From the NCBI GenBank assembly GCA_947453965.1, contig CANGIQ010000015.1, positions 1 to 64,000 of the forward strand: a stretch of 64,000 nt of DNA, read 5' to 3'. Of the stretch, positions 43,891 through 53,076 are shown one piece after another (within the stretch, counting starts at the first letter, position 1; every line of letters starts with the position of its first letter). The DNA comes from Comamonadaceae bacterium (lineage in GTDB: Bacteria; Pseudomonadota; Gammaproteobacteria; Burkholderiales; Burkholderiaceae_C). Position numbers and translations under genes: made by a program. The notes under the pieces are model-generated. The model had not been told where the DNA came from. It saw only the letters and a program-made list of their open reading frames with translations, and made no database searches.

Positions 43891-45874
43891 ACCTTGGCGT
43901 TGGCGTTTGGTGCTGGCCGGTCTGCTGGGGCTGGTTGTTCTGACGTTTGCCCTGTGGTTGGCCGATTTGATGGGCGTATCTAAGTCGTGGATCAACGGTT
44001 TCTTTTTGGTGGTGTCCATCATTGGCTATGCCGTGATCGGCATGTTGTGCCGAACCACCAACGCTGAAGAGTATTACGTGGCGGGACGGCGTGTCAGCGC
44101 CCCCTTCAACGGCATGGCCACTGCGGCTGATTGGATGTCTGCAGCCTCTTTTTTGGGTGTCACGGGCTTGTTGCTGTCGGATGGCTTTGTGGGCGATGGC
44201 CGGCATGGAGGTGGTTTGGCCTATGTGCTGGGCTGGACCGGTGGTTTTTGTCTGTTGGGTTTCTTGTTTGCCGCCAAGCTCAACGCTTCGCGCGCAGTGA
44301 CGATTCCGCAGTTTTTAGGTGACCGTTTTCAAAGTACGGCGGTGCGTTGGTTGGCCGCATGGGGCGCTATTTTGTGCTCCAGTATTTATTTGGTGGCCCA
44401 AATTTATGGCGTGGGTTTGGTGGCTTCCATGCTCTCTGGTTTGACGTTTGAACTGGGCGTTTTTCTGGCATTGGGCGGTATCTTGCTGTGCTCCTTTTTG
44501 GGCGGCATGCGGGCGGTTACGTGGACCCAAGTGGTACAGAGCGTGGTGATCGTGGCTTCCATGCTGGCCGTTGCTGCGGCCGTGTCGTGGCATACCCAAG
44601 GCCATCCTGTGATTGCCATTGCCGCAGCGCAATCGGTGCAGCACATCGAATCGCGCGCCAAAGTGATCGAAGCCGATCCGGCAGAGCAATCGACCCGCGA
44701 GGTGATGGCGGCGCGGGTGCGTGACTTAGAAACCAAAATGGCCGACCCTGTCCATGCGCGCGAGGTTGAGCGTCAAATTCTGGGGCGTCAAATTTCAAAC
44801 GCCAAGGCGGACAACGCGCCGCTGCGAGAGATTCAGCGCTTGGAGTCCAACCCCGCATGGCGTGAACCCGGTGTCGATCGCTTGGTCCTGGCATGGCAAA
44901 CCGAGCGCGATAGCTTGGTGCAGGCGATGGATCGACCTGTAGGGTTTCAAGCCCCTGGCTTGCAGGGCTTGAACCAAGGGTGGTTCAACAGCCTGGCCTT
45001 GGTGTTTTGTTTGATGGTCGGAACGGCCGCCTTGCCTCACATCTTGGTGCGTTCTTACACGGCAGCAGGGCCTGTGGAGGCACAAAAATCGATCGTGTGG
45101 GCCTTGTTGCTGATTGTGGTGGTGTATCTCTGCGCGTCGTCGTTGGCGGTATTGATCAAGTCGTTTGTGCTGACGGAGTTGGTGGGCGCGCATTTAGACC
45201 AGCTGCCCGAGTGGGCAGACCGTCTCAAACTGCGTAAATTGGCCTTGCTCAGCATCCATGATTACAACCAAGACGGCATCGTGCAATTTGCCGACATCCG
45301 TTTGTTCAACGATTACTTGGTGTTGGCGGTGCCTGAAATCGTGCGAATTTCTCCTATTTTTACCGGCTTGATCGCGGCGGGCGCTTTGGCCGCGGCCTTG
45401 TCCACGGCAGATGGCTTGCTGCTCACGATTTCAAATGCGCTGGCCCAGGATTTGTATTTTCAGACGGTGTCGCCGGATGCACCCGCCCTGCGGCGTGTGA
45501 TGCTGTCGAAGATTTTGTTGATGGTGGTGGCCTTGCTGGCCGCGTGGTTTGCGACCAACCGGCCGGTGAATATTTTGTTCTGGGTCACCTGTGCGTTCTC
45601 CCTGGCCGCGTCGACCTTTTTCCCCGTCTTGCTGCTGGGCTTGTATTGGCCGGGCATGAACCGTGTGGGGGCAATTGCGGCCATGGTGTCGGGCTTGGGC
45701 CTGTGTTTTTATTACATCGTCACCAACCAGCCTTGGGTGCAACTGCAATTGCACCTGCAACCTAGCGAGACGTTGTGGTTCGGTTTAGAGCCGATTTGCG
45801 CTGGGGTTTTTGGCGTCCCCATGGGTTTGGCGCTTGGGTTCATTGGTAGCAAACTCTCATCACTCAAAAATTGA
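43871..45874 (+). CDS. Sodium:solute symporter, acetate/VC_2705-like, with cytoplasmic insert
   Basis: A 667-residue SSS transporter with about 13 helices, roughly 110 residues longer than E. coli ActP. Family marks: [10 protein letters not shown] near residue 63, [14 protein letters not shown] near 80, and [11 protein letters not shown] near 380. A charged, helix-prone insert spans about 255-365. An EF-hand-like loop with D464, N466, D468, G469 and D475 sits in a later hydrophilic segment. Likely substrate is acetate or another short carboxylate with a cation; exact specificity unknown. Confidence 0.88.
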   Translation: MTPMSFKPWRWRLVLAGLLGLVVLTFALWLADLMGVSKSWINGFFLVVSIIGYAVIGMLCRTTNAEEYYVAGRRVSAPFNGMATAADWMSAASFLGVTGLLLSDGFVGDGRHGGGLAYVLGWTGGFCLLGFLFAAKLNASRAVTIPQFLGDRFQSTAVRWLAAWGAILCSSIYLVAQIYGVGLVASMLSGLTFELGVFLALGGILLCSFLGGMRAVTWTQVVQSVVIVASMLAVAAAVSWHTQGHPVIAIAAAQSVQHIESRAKVIEADPAEQSTREVMAARVRDLETKMADPVHAREVERQILGRQISNAKADNAPLREIQRLESNPAWREPGVDRLVLAWQTERDSLVQAMDRPVGFQAPGLQGLNQGWFNSLALVFCLMVGTAALPHILVRSYTAAGPVEAQKSIVWALLLIVVVYLCASSLAVLIKSFVLTELVGAHLDQLPEWADRLKLRKLALLSIHDYNQDGIVQFADIRLFNDYLVLAVPEIVRISPIFTGLIAAGALAAALSTADGLLLTISNALAQDLYFQTVSPDAPALRRVMLSKILLMVVALLAAWFATNRPVNILFWVTCAFSLAASTFFPVLLLGLYWPGMNRVGAIAAMVSGLGLCFYYIVTNQPWVQLQLHLQPSETLWFGLEPICAGVFGVPMGLALGFIGSKLSSLKN

Positions 45875-45875
45875 C

Positions 45876-45881
45876 TATAAT
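45876..45881 (+). promoter_or_regulatory. -10 box upstream of rpsF
   Basis: A perfect TATAAT just after the symporter stop, 66 bases before the rpsF ATG. The -35 position lies in the symporter 3' end and is not a good match. Confidence 0.4.
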
Positions 45882-45947
45882 CATTGGCTTTTCCCTTGCT
45901 GCAAGCGTCTGACGCCGCAAGCAGCTTCATATCCACAAGGAGTGTCC

Positions 45948-46313
45948 ATGCGTCATTACGAAATCATTTTGTTGATCCATCCGGATCAAAGCGAGCAAGT
46001 TCCAGCCATGCTGGAGCGTTACAAAGGCATGATCACCGCAGGTGGTGGTGCGATCCACCGTATGGAAGACTGGGGTCGCCGCCAGTTGGCCTACATGATC
46101 AACAAGCTTGCCAAAGCACATTACATTTGCTTGAACATCGAAGCGAACCAAGCTGTGATGTCTGAACTCGAACACGCCTTCAAGTTCAACGATGCTGTGT
46201 TGCGTCACCTGACTGTCCTGAAGAAAAAGGCTGAAACAACGCCTTCACTCATGATGAAGACGGTGGAGCGCGAAGAAGCGCGCAAGACACAACAAGCTGA
46301 GTTTTCAGCTTAA
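45948..46313 (+). CDS. rpsF: 30S ribosomal protein S6
   Basis: A 121-residue ribosomal protein. [16 protein letters not shown] and the central [10 protein letters not shown] segment are diagnostic. ATG 45948 follows AAGGAG. First gene of the S6-PriB-S18-L9 operon. Confidence 0.98.
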   Translation: MRHYEIILLIHPDQSEQVPAMLERYKGMITAGGGAIHRMEDWGRRQLAYMINKLAKAHYICLNIEANQAVMSELEHAFKFNDAVLRHLTVLKKKAETTPSLMMKTVEREEARKTQQAEFSA

Positions 46314-46337
46314 GTTTTTGCGCTTTCATTGCAAGGT

Positions 46338-46628
46338 GTGAATCACGTTGTTTTGAACGCTTGCATTGCAGAGGTTTCTCCCCTGCGATACACCCCGGCA
46401 GGTTTACCTGCACTCGATCTCAGACTCGATCACGAGTCAGACATTGAAGAGGCGGGAAGCAAGCGACAAGTCAAAGCCAGCGTCAAAGCCGTCACCCTAG
46501 GTTCTTTGGCTGAACAACTTGTTCGGCAACCCTTGGGTCAAGTTTTCCGGTTCACAGGTTTTTTAGCCTCACCGCGCAATAGCAAAAACGTCGTCCTTCA
46601 CATTCAAGATTTTCAGCAAATTTCATAG
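46338..46628 (+). CDS. priB: Primosomal replication protein PriB
   Basis: A 96-residue single-strand DNA-binding OB-fold protein of replication restart. GTG 46338 (N-H-V-V-L-N-A) aligns with the M-N-R-V-E-L start of known PriB; TTG 46329 is a less likely alternative. Marks: L-R-Y-T-P-A-G-L-P-A-L-D near residue 17 and V-F-R-F-T-G-F-L-A near 70. Its place between S6 and S18 confirms the call. The ribosome site is poor, so it may rely on coupling from rpsF. Confidence 0.93.
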   Translation: MNHVVLNACIAEVSPLRYTPAGLPALDLRLDHESDIEEAGSKRQVKASVKAVTLGSLAEQLVRQPLGQVFRFTGFLASPRNSKNVVLHIQDFQQIS

Positions 46629-46640
46629 GAGGCCCAGATC

Positions 46641-46922
46641 ATGGCCACATTCAAGAAATTCAACAAAGACAAGCGCCCCAAGCGCAACACGCAATCATTG
46701 CTTTTCAAGCGCAAGCGCTTCTGCCGCTTCACCGTCACGGGCGTTGAAGAAATCGACTACAAAGACGTCGACACCTTGCGTGACTTCATTGCCGAAAACG
46801 GCAAGATCATTCCCGCACGCCTGACCGGCACACGCGCTATTTACCAACGCCAGCTGAACACTGCCATCAAGCGCGCACGCTTCTTGGCCTTGGTGCCTTA
46901 CAGCGACCAGCACAAGATCTAA
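46641..46922 (+). CDS. rpsR: 30S ribosomal protein S18
   Basis: A 93-residue ribosomal protein. The core [13 protein letters not shown] and [11 protein letters not shown] are diagnostic. AGGAGG precedes the ATG. Confidence 0.98.
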   Translation: MATFKKFNKDKRPKRNTQSLLFKRKRFCRFTVTGVEEIDYKDVDTLRDFIAENGKIIPARLTGTRAIYQRQLNTAIKRARFLALVPYSDQHKI

Positions 46923-46933
46923 GGAGACCGACC

Positions 46934-47386
46934 ATGCAAATTATTCTGCTCGACAAGGTCGTGAACCTCGGCAACCTCGGCGAAATCGTCAAGGTCAAAG
47001 ACGGCTATGCACGCAACTTTTTGATCCCTTCAGGTCGTGCCCGTCGCGCCACTGAAACCGCGATCAAAGAATTCGAAGTGCGCCGCGCCGAACTCGAAAA
47101 AGCCGCTGCTGAGAAATTGGCTGCTGCACAAGCACAAGGCGAAAAGTTGGCTGGTACAGCCATCAAGCTGAGCCAAAAAGCAGGTGTGGACGGTCGTTTG
47201 TTCGGCTCTGTCACCAACTATGACATCGCTGAAGAGTTGACCAAGAACGGCTATGCCGTGGCCAAAGCCCAAGTGCGTATGCCCACAGGCCCCATCAAGG
47301 TCGTTGGCGACAGCACCGTGAGCGTGGCATTGCACACTGACGTGGTGGTTGACATCACCGTGTCTGTGTACGGCGAAACCGCTTAA
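46934..47386 (+). CDS. rplI: 50S ribosomal protein L9
   Basis: A 150-residue ribosomal protein. [16 protein letters not shown] and [12 protein letters not shown] form the N-terminal domain; an alanine/lysine/glutamate-rich helix connects to the C-terminal domain. AAGGAGA precedes the ATG. Last gene of the operon, closed by a terminator. Confidence 0.98.
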   Translation: MQIILLDKVVNLGNLGEIVKVKDGYARNFLIPSGRARRATETAIKEFEVRRAELEKAAAEKLAAAQAQGEKLAGTAIKLSQKAGVDGRLFGSVTNYDIAEELTKNGYAVAKAQVRMPTGPIKVVGDSTVSVALHTDVVVDITVSVYGETA

Positions 47387-47401
47387 GGTTCCCCGCTCCG
47401 C

Positions 47402-47429
47402 AAAAAGCCGCTCTTTGGAGCGGCTTTTT
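47402..47429 (+). terminator. Intrinsic terminator after rplI
   Basis: AAAAAGCCGCTC and GAGCGGCTTTTT form a 12-base stem with a TTTG loop. The stem has the same sequence as the terminator after scoB. Confidence 0.92.
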
Positions 47430-47467
47430 CTTTGTTTATCCCGTCATTTCCCCAGCCAACGCACCGT

Positions 47468-47476
47468 TTATCCACA
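47468..47476 (+). promoter_or_regulatory. DnaA box upstream of dnaB
   Basis: TTATCCACA is a perfect DnaA consensus box, 60 bases before the dnaB ATG. Two further TTATCCC elements flank it at 47436-47442 and 47480-47486. Confidence 0.5.
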
Positions 47477-47535
47477 GGGTTATCCCATGCGAAAGTGCCC
47501 TCCAGGGCTTAGGATGTGCGTTTTACAGGATTCCT

Positions 47536-48945
47536 ATGTCAGCCGTGTTGTCCAGCCTTGAAGAAGGTTTTTCTGCCGATCAGCAAATTGCGCAATTGCG
47601 TATTCCGCCGCATTCGATTGAGGCGGAGTCCAGCGTGCTGGGCGGTTTGTTGTTGGACAACGGGGCCTGGGACCGTGTGGGTGATTTGTTGGTGGAGGGT
47701 GATTTCTACCGCTACGAACACAAACAGGTCTATGCTGCCATCGGTGCCTTGGTCAACGCCAGCCGTCCTGCCGATGTGATCACGGTGTACGAGCATTTGC
47801 AATCCTTGGGCAAAGCTGAAGAAATCGGTGGCTTGGGTTATTTGAACGCCTTGGCCCAGTACGTACCCAGCGCCAGCAACATCCGCCGCTATGCCGAGAT
47901 CGTGCGCGAGCGATCGATTCTGCGCAAGCTGGTGAGTGCGAGCGACGAGATCGCCACCAATGCCTTCAACACCCAGGGCAGGGCAGTGGCGCAAATCTTG
48001 GACGAAGCAGAGCAAAAAATCTTCAACATCGGTGAAGAAGGCTCGCGCATGAAGCAGGGCTTTCAAGCCATGCCGCAGCTGGTGGTGGATTTGCTCGATC
48101 GTGTGCAAGAGATGGCGGACAGCCAAAGCGACATCACGGGTGTGCCCACGGGCTTCATCGACTTTGACCGCATGACCTCAGGCTTGCAGCCGGGCGATTT
48201 GATCGTGTTGGCAGCGCGTCCTTCCATGGGTAAAACCGCGCTGGCCATCAACATTGCCGAGCACGTGGCTTTGAATGAAGGTCTGCCTGTGGCGGTGTTC
48301 TCGATGGAAATGGGTGCTTCGCAACTGGCCGTGCGTATCGTGGGTTCGATCGGCCGTGTGGACCAAGGCCATTTGCGCACCGGTAAGTTGAGCGACGATG
48401 AGTGGCCACGTTTGACCGAAGCGATTGAGAAGCTGCGCAATGTGTCCTTGCACATCGATGAAACACCGGGTTTGACCCCCAGTGAGTTGCGCGCCAACGC
48501 ACGCCGTCTGGCCCGTCAATGTGGGAAGTTGGGTCTGATCGTGGTGGACTATTTGCAGCTGATGAGCGGCTCGAGCAGCAGCGGTGGCGACAACCGTGCG
48601 ACAGAGATTGGCGAGATTTCACGCGGTTTGAAGATGTTGGCCAAAGAGCTGCAATGCCCGGTGATTGCCTTGTCGCAGCTCAACCGCAGCGTGGAACAGC
48701 GCACCGACAAACGTCCCATGATGAGCGACTTGCGCGAATCAGGTGCGATCGAACAAGACGCGGACGTGATCATGTTCATCTACCGCGACGATTACTACAA
48801 CAAAGAATCCAAAGAACCCGGCGTGGCCGAGGTCATCATCGGCAAGCAGCGTAACGGCCCCACGGGCACCGTCAAGCTGGCCTTCTTGAAGCCGCTCACC
48901 AAGTTTGAAAGCTTGGCCAGCGGCTACAACAACGGCGACTATTAA
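47536..48945 (+). CDS. dnaB: Replicative DNA helicase DnaB
   Basis: A 469-residue hexameric helicase. The N-terminal domain begins I-P-P-H-S-I-E-A-E-S-S-V-L-G-G-L-L-L-D-N. The RecA-like domain has Walker A A-R-P-S-M-G-K-T-A near residue 227, Walker B L-I-V-V-D-Y-L-Q-L near 333, and the C-terminal N-G-P-T-G-T-V-K-L-A-F. No intein. AGGATTCCT precedes the ATG. A DnaA box lies in the upstream gap. Confidence 0.98.
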   Translation: MSAVLSSLEEGFSADQQIAQLRIPPHSIEAESSVLGGLLLDNGAWDRVGDLLVEGDFYRYEHKQVYAAIGALVNASRPADVITVYEHLQSLGKAEEIGGLGYLNALAQYVPSASNIRRYAEIVRERSILRKLVSASDEIATNAFNTQGRAVAQILDEAEQKIFNIGEEGSRMKQGFQAMPQLVVDLLDRVQEMADSQSDITGVPTGFIDFDRMTSGLQPGDLIVLAARPSMGKTALAINIAEHVALNEGLPVAVFSMEMGASQLAVRIVGSIGRVDQGHLRTGKLSDDEWPRLTEAIEKLRNVSLHIDETPGLTPSELRANARRLARQCGKLGLIVVDYLQLMSGSSSSGGDNRATEIGEISRGLKMLAKELQCPVIALSQLNRSVEQRTDKRPMMSDLRESGAIEQDADVIMFIYRDDYYNKESKEPGVAEVIIGKQRNGPTGTVKLAFLKPLTKFESLASGYNNGDY

Positions 48946-48948
48946 GCC

Positions 48949-50628
48949 TTACAGCACATCGCTGGCGAAGTCGGCCAGTCGTGAACGCTCACCACGCGCC
49001 AGCGTGATGTGACCGCCGTGCGGCCAGCCCTTAAAGCGGTCCACCGCGTAGGTCAAACCTGAAGAACCTTCGGTGAGGTAGGGCGTATCGATTTGCGCCA
49101 AGTTGCCCATGCACACAATCTTGGTACCAGGGCCTGCACGCGTGATCAAGGTTTTCATTTGCTTGGGCGTCAGGTTTTGCGCCTCATCAATGATCAGGTA
49201 CTTGTTGAGGAAGGTGCGACCACGCATGAAGTTCAAGCTCTTGATCTTGATGCGGCTGCGAATCAACTCGTTGGTTGCGGCGCGTCCCCATTCGCCTGCA
49301 CTGGTCTCGGTTTTGGCCAGCACTTCGAGGTTGTCGTCCAGTGCGCCCATCCAGGGGCCCATTTTTTCTTCTTCGGTACCGGGTAAGAAGCCAATGTCCT
49401 CGCCCACACTGACGGTGGCGCGGGTCATGATGATTTCGGTGTAACGACGGTCATCCAGGACTTGGGTCAAGCCCGCTGCCAAAGCCATCAAGGTCTTGCC
49501 TGTACCTGCCGTGCCGGTGAGGGTGACGAAGTCAATCTCGGGGTCTGTGAGCAAGTTCATGGCGAAGTTTTGTTCGCGGTTACGTGTGGTCACGCCCCAG
49601 ACGGCATTTTTCAGATGGTTGAAATCTTTGAGGGTTTTGAGCACCACGGTTTTACCGCGAATCTCGGTCACCCGGGCGTACAGGCTGGGCTCGCCTGGTG
49701 CTTCGAAATACACAAATTGGTTGATGTGCAGCTCGGGCACGAGAGGGCCTGTCAAGCGGTAAAAGGTTTGACTGCCGCTTTGCCAGCTTTCCACCGATTT
49801 GGCATGCTTGAGCCAAAAATCCTCGGGCAAGGCCAAAGCCCCGGAGTACAGCAAGTCGCCATCTTCCAGCGTTTTGTCGTTTTGGTAGTCTTCGGCTGCC
49901 AAACCCAGCGCGCGGGCTTTGACGCGCATGTTGATGTCTTTGGAGACCAACACCACCTCGCGTGGTGCGTGTTTGACGCGCAGGGCTTCGACCACCCCCA
50001 AAATTTGGTTATCGGCTTTGCCTTGGGGCAGGCTCGCTGGCAAGGTGAAGTCCAGTGGCTCGGTTTGGAAAAACAAACGTCCGCCTACCTCTTTGTGGCC
50101 TGTGCCATCGAGCTTGATGCCGGTGATGATGTCGGCATTGTGCGAGGCCACTAGCGCGTCCAGTGAGCGGCTGGTTTGACGCGCATTGCGGGCCACTTCG
50201 GTCATGCCCTTTTTGTGGCCATCGAGCTCTTCCAGCACGATCATGGGCAAGAACACATCGTGTTCTTCAAAGCGGAACAAGCACATGGGGTCATGCATCA
50301 ACACATTGGTGTCGAGCACGAACAGCTTGGCAGGGCCTGTGTGTTTGGCTTTTTTGGGTGTTGCTGAGCGTGTCGGGGAGGTTTTGCGTGCAGACCCGCT
50401 GGAAGATCGTGCATTTGAGGTGGTCGAGGCCACTTCAGGCATGCGTTCCTTTTCCGGCACGCGGGATTTGCTACGGTCTAGGGTTTCAACTTGGATGGCA
50501 ACCGGCTGGCGCTCTGTTTGCGCCTGCCGTTCTGCAGTTTGCCGGGCTGGGCGCAATTTGGCGGAGGTCTCAAGAGATTCTGTGTTCAACAAGGCGGCGC
50601 GTTTGGTAGGGGCGGGTGGCAATGGCAT
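48949..50628 (-). CDS. PhoH family ATPase with PIN domain (PhoH2)
   Basis: A 559-residue protein. ATG 50628 (M-P-L-P-P-A-P) is preferred because the longer frame starts inside the bcp terminator. A low-complexity N-terminal tail (about residues 1-98, rich in S, T, R, K, E) precedes a PIN RNase domain (F-V-L-D-T-N-V-L-M-H-D-P near 102) and a PhoH ATPase domain with Walker A G-T-A-G-T-G-K-T near 370 and Walker B Y-L-I-I-D-E-A-Q-N near 475. PhoH2 proteins unwind and cut RNA. It converges on dnaB with three bases between stops. Confidence 0.9.
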   Translation of the reverse strand: MPLPPAPTKRAALLNTESLETSAKLRPARQTAERQAQTERQPVAIQVETLDRSKSRVPEKERMPEVASTTSNARSSSGSARKTSPTRSATPKKAKHTGPAKLFVLDTNVLMHDPMCLFRFEEHDVFLPMIVLEELDGHKKGMTEVARNARQTSRSLDALVASHNADIITGIKLDGTGHKEVGGRLFFQTEPLDFTLPASLPQGKADNQILGVVEALRVKHAPREVVLVSKDINMRVKARALGLAAEDYQNDKTLEDGDLLYSGALALPEDFWLKHAKSVESWQSGSQTFYRLTGPLVPELHINQFVYFEAPGEPSLYARVTEIRGKTVVLKTLKDFNHLKNAVWGVTTRNREQNFAMNLLTDPEIDFVTLTGTAGTGKTLMALAAGLTQVLDDRRYTEIIMTRATVSVGEDIGFLPGTEEEKMGPWMGALDDNLEVLAKTETSAGEWGRAATNELIRSRIKIKSLNFMRGRTFLNKYLIIDEAQNLTPKQMKTLITRAGPGTKIVCMGNLAQIDTPYLTEGSSGLTYAVDRFKGWPHGGHITLARGERSRLADFASDVL

Positions 50629-50676
50629 GTGGAGTGAGCTAGGTTGTTGAAACAGGATGCATGCATTTAAAAAGCG

Positions 50677-50706
50677 AAAAAGCCGCCTGGAGGCCAAGGC
50701 GGCTTA
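50677..50706 (-). terminator. Intrinsic terminator after bcp
   Basis: On the minus strand GCCGCCT and AGGCGGC pair around TGGCCTCC, followed by TTTTTCGC. It separates bcp from the PhoH-family gene. Confidence 0.8.
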
Positions 50707-50781
50707 TGGGGTGAAACGTGTTCGCTTCTAGCAAGGTCATGAGCTCACTATACCCGAGCTCCGTGACACTTCGAGGGTGGT

Positions 50782-51261
50782 TTAACCGCCTGCTTTTTTG
50801 AGTGCCTTGACTGCCTTGAGGACGTCGTCCACATGGCCAGGCACTTTCAAGCCGCGCCATTCTTCTTTCAATAGGCCATCCGCACCCACCAAGAAGGTGC
50901 TGCGCTCAATGCCTTTGACTTTTTTGCCGTACATGATTTTGTTTTTCACGACGCCGAACATATGGCACATTTTTTCTTCGGTGTCCGCGATCAATTCGAA
51001 AGGCAACTCAAGCTTGGTTTTGAAATCGTCATGCGATTTCATGTTGTCGCGTGACACGCCAAACACGATGGCGCCCGCTTTGACGAAATCTTTGTACTTG
51101 TCGCGAAACTGCATGGCTTCAGTGGTGCAGCCTGGTGTGTTGTCTTTCGGGTAGAAGTACAACACCATCATCTGGCCTGTGTGCGAGGTGTTGGACACCT
51201 TGATGCCACCTGTTGCATTGGCTTCAAATTCAGGGAGGGGTTTGTTGACAACAATTGCCAT
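50782..51261 (-). CDS. bcp: Thioredoxin-dependent peroxiredoxin, Bcp/PrxQ type
   Basis: A 159-residue peroxidase reducing hydroperoxides with thioredoxin. ATG 51261 is chosen over a TTG three codons upstream. The peroxidatic cysteine is C45 in N-T-P-G-C-T-T-E-A. Position 50, the resolving cysteine in E. coli Bcp, is methionine; C99 in E-K-M-C-H-M-F is a possible resolving residue. A 12-base palindrome lies about 50 bases upstream. Confidence 0.93.
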   Translation of the reverse strand: MAIVVNKPLPEFEANATGGIKVSNTSHTGQMMVLYFYPKDNTPGCTTEAMQFRDKYKDFVKAGAIVFGVSRDNMKSHDDFKTKLELPFELIADTEEKMCHMFGVVKNKIMYGKKVKGIERSTFLVGADGLLKEEWRGLKVPGHVDDVLKAVKALKKAGG

Positions 51262-51310
51262 AGCGCTCAATCAGATGTGACAGTGGAGATGGCCGAGTGG
51301 GGCGGGGCGA

Positions 51311-51322
51311 CTGTCTAGACAG
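51311..51322. promoter_or_regulatory. Palindrome upstream of bcp
   Basis: CTGTCTAGACAG is a perfect 12-base palindrome, flanked by GGGGC and CCCC that could extend the stem. It sits 50 bases upstream of the bcp ATG, in operator position; no regulator is identified. Confidence 0.3.
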
Positions 51323-51349
51323 CCCCTACGGCAACCCATTATTTTAACT

Positions 51350-51377
51350 TGAAAACACCCGAATCACGCCTGGGTGT
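51350..51377 (-). terminator. Weak terminator after the Mth938-like gene
   Basis: On the minus strand ACACCC and GGGTGT pair across an 11-base loop, followed by TTTTC. It lies 25 bases after the stop at 51402. Confidence 0.45.
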
Positions 51378-51401
51378 GAATGGGGCGCGGTTTTGTGCGC
51401 T

Positions 51402-51785
51402 TTAGGGTGCGTCAGGGGGCTCAATCAGCAGGGCAGCAGCCACTTTGCGGCCTTCCCCCGCCAAGATGTTGTAGGTGCGGCAAGCAGCTTGTGTGTCCAT
51501 GGTTTCGACGCCTGTTTGCTTTTGTATCAAGCTCGCCATCCAAGTGGGCGAGGCAAAGCGCAACCGGTTGCCGCTGCCAAACACAATCAATTCGACTTGG
51601 AGTTGCGCGAGCTGCTCGAAATGCGCAGCACTCAGGCTCTCAAAGTTGGCGCAATCCCAATCGAAGCGTTGACCATCCGAGGTGATGACCACGCTGCGTG
51701 TCACTTTTTCGCCTTGAATCGCGACCCATCCAGGGCCATAGCCAGTGACGGACAGGGTGTCGATGCGATCGGGTTGTAATTTCAT
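51402..51785 (-). CDS. Mth938-like domain protein (DUF498)
   Basis: A 127-residue protein. ATG 51785 (M-K-L-Q-P-D) has AAGG upstream; the longer frame overlaps alaA. Marks of the Mth938/NDUFAF3 fold are V-T-G-Y-G-P-G-W-V-A-I, E-L-I-V-F-G-S-G-N-R-L-R-F and the C-terminal A-A-C-R-T-Y-N-I-L-A-G-E-G-R-K-V-A-A-A-L. Function in bacteria unknown. A minus-strand TATAAT is found at 51815-51810. It is divergent from alaA. Confidence 0.85.
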   Translation of the reverse strand: MKLQPDRIDTLSVTGYGPGWVAIQGEKVTRSVVITSDGQRFDWDCANFESLSAAHFEQLAQLQVELIVFGSGNRLRFASPTWMASLIQKQTGVETMDTQAACRTYNILAGEGRKVAAALLIEPPDAP

Positions 51786-51809
51786 AAATGCCTTGAGAAC
51801 TGTGGTCAA

Positions 51810-51815
51810 ATTATA
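51810..51815 (-). promoter_or_regulatory. -10 box for the Mth938-like gene
   Basis: TATAAT read on the minus strand, ending 24 bases before the ATG at 51785, with an AAGG ribosome site between. Confidence 0.4.
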
Positions 51816-51849
51816 GGTTTCACCCTGTAAAAGAGCCCTCGGAGGGACT

Positions 51850-53076
51850 TTGAAGAAGATCCAAAAATCCAACAAGCTGTCCAACGTCTGTTATGACATT
51901 CGCGGTCCCATCATGGACCGCGCGCGTCAAATGGAGGAGGAGGGCCACAAGATCATCAAACTCAACATTGGCAACTTGGCCGTGTTTGGTTTTGACGCGC
52001 CTGAAGAAATTCAGCAAGACATGATCCGCAACTTGCCCAACTCGGCGGGTTACTCAGACAGCAAAGGCATTTTTGGCGCCCGCAAAGCGGTGATGCACGA
52101 GACCCAAAAACAGGGCATCAAGGGTGTCACGCTGGACGATATTTACTTGGGCAATGGCGCCAGCGAGTTGATCGTGATGGCCACCAATGCCTTGCTCAAC
52201 AACGGCGATGAGCTGCTGCTACCGGCCCCCGACTATCCCCTGTGGACGGCGGCGGTGAGCCTGTCGGGCGGCACGCCCGTGCACTATGTGTGCGACGAGG
52301 CCAATGGCTGGATGCCCAACGTGGCCGACATCCGCGCCAAGATCACGCCCAACACCAAGGGCATTGTGGTGATCAACCCCAACAACCCCACGGGTGCTTT
52401 GTACTCGGACGATTTGCTCAAGGAAATTGTGGCCTTGGCACGCGAGCATGGCTTGATTATTTTTGCCGACGAGGTGTACGACAAAGTTTTGTATGACGAT
52501 GTCAAACACACACCGATCGCGAGCTTGAGCGATGACGTGTTGACCTTGACCTTCAATTCCTTGTCCAAGAGCTACCGCTCATGCGGTTATCGCGCAGGCT
52601 GGATGGTGGTCTCTGGCGATAAAAAGCCCGCCTTGGATTACATCGAGGGCTTGAACATGCTCTCCAACATGCGCTTGTGCGCCAACGTGCCTGGCCAATG
52701 GGCCATCCAAACGGCGTTGGGCGGCTATCAGAGCATCAACGATTTGGTTGGAGATGGCGGTCGTCTGCGCAAGCAACGCGATTTGGCCTATGAACTCATC
52801 ACCGCCATTCCCGGTGTGAGCTGTGTGAAGCCGCAAGCCGCGCTGTACATGTTCCCGCGCTTGGACCCCAAGGTCTACCCGATCAAAGACGACCAACAGT
52901 TCTTCCTGGAGATGCTGGAAGAAACCAAGGTCATGTTGGTGCAGGGCACAGGCTTTAACTGGGCCAACACCGACCATTTTCGCATTGTGTTTTTGCCCCA
53001 TGTCGATGACCTGCGTGAGGCCATCTCACGCATCGCGAAATTCCTTGAAAACTACAGAAATAAAAACGCAGCATGA
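51850..53076 (+). CDS. alaA: Alanine-type PLP aminotransferase
   Basis: A 408-residue class I/II aminotransferase interconverting pyruvate/glutamate and alanine/2-oxoglutarate. The start is TTG 51850, with GGAGGG at 51841-51846; no in-frame ATG lies before K-L-S-N-V-C-Y-D-I-R-G-P. The PLP lysine is K240 in S-L-S-K-S-Y-R-S-C-G-Y-R-A-G-W. N-P-N-N-P-T-G-A near residue 177 is the other PLP motif. It overlaps hom by four bases, which may tie alanine to threonine and methionine synthesis. The alaC relative is an alternative. Confidence 0.88.
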   Translation: MKKIQKSNKLSNVCYDIRGPIMDRARQMEEEGHKIIKLNIGNLAVFGFDAPEEIQQDMIRNLPNSAGYSDSKGIFGARKAVMHETQKQGIKGVTLDDIYLGNGASELIVMATNALLNNGDELLLPAPDYPLWTAAVSLSGGTPVHYVCDEANGWMPNVADIRAKITPNTKGIVVINPNNPTGALYSDDLLKEIVALAREHGLIIFADEVYDKVLYDDVKHTPIASLSDDVLTLTFNSLSKSYRSCGYRAGWMVVSGDKKPALDYIEGLNMLSNMRLCANVPGQWAIQTALGGYQSINDLVGDGGRLRKQRDLAYELITAIPGVSCVKPQAALYMFPRLDPKVYPIKDDQQFFLEMLEETKVMLVQGTGFNWANTDHFRIVFLPHVDDLREAISRIAKFLENYRNKNAA

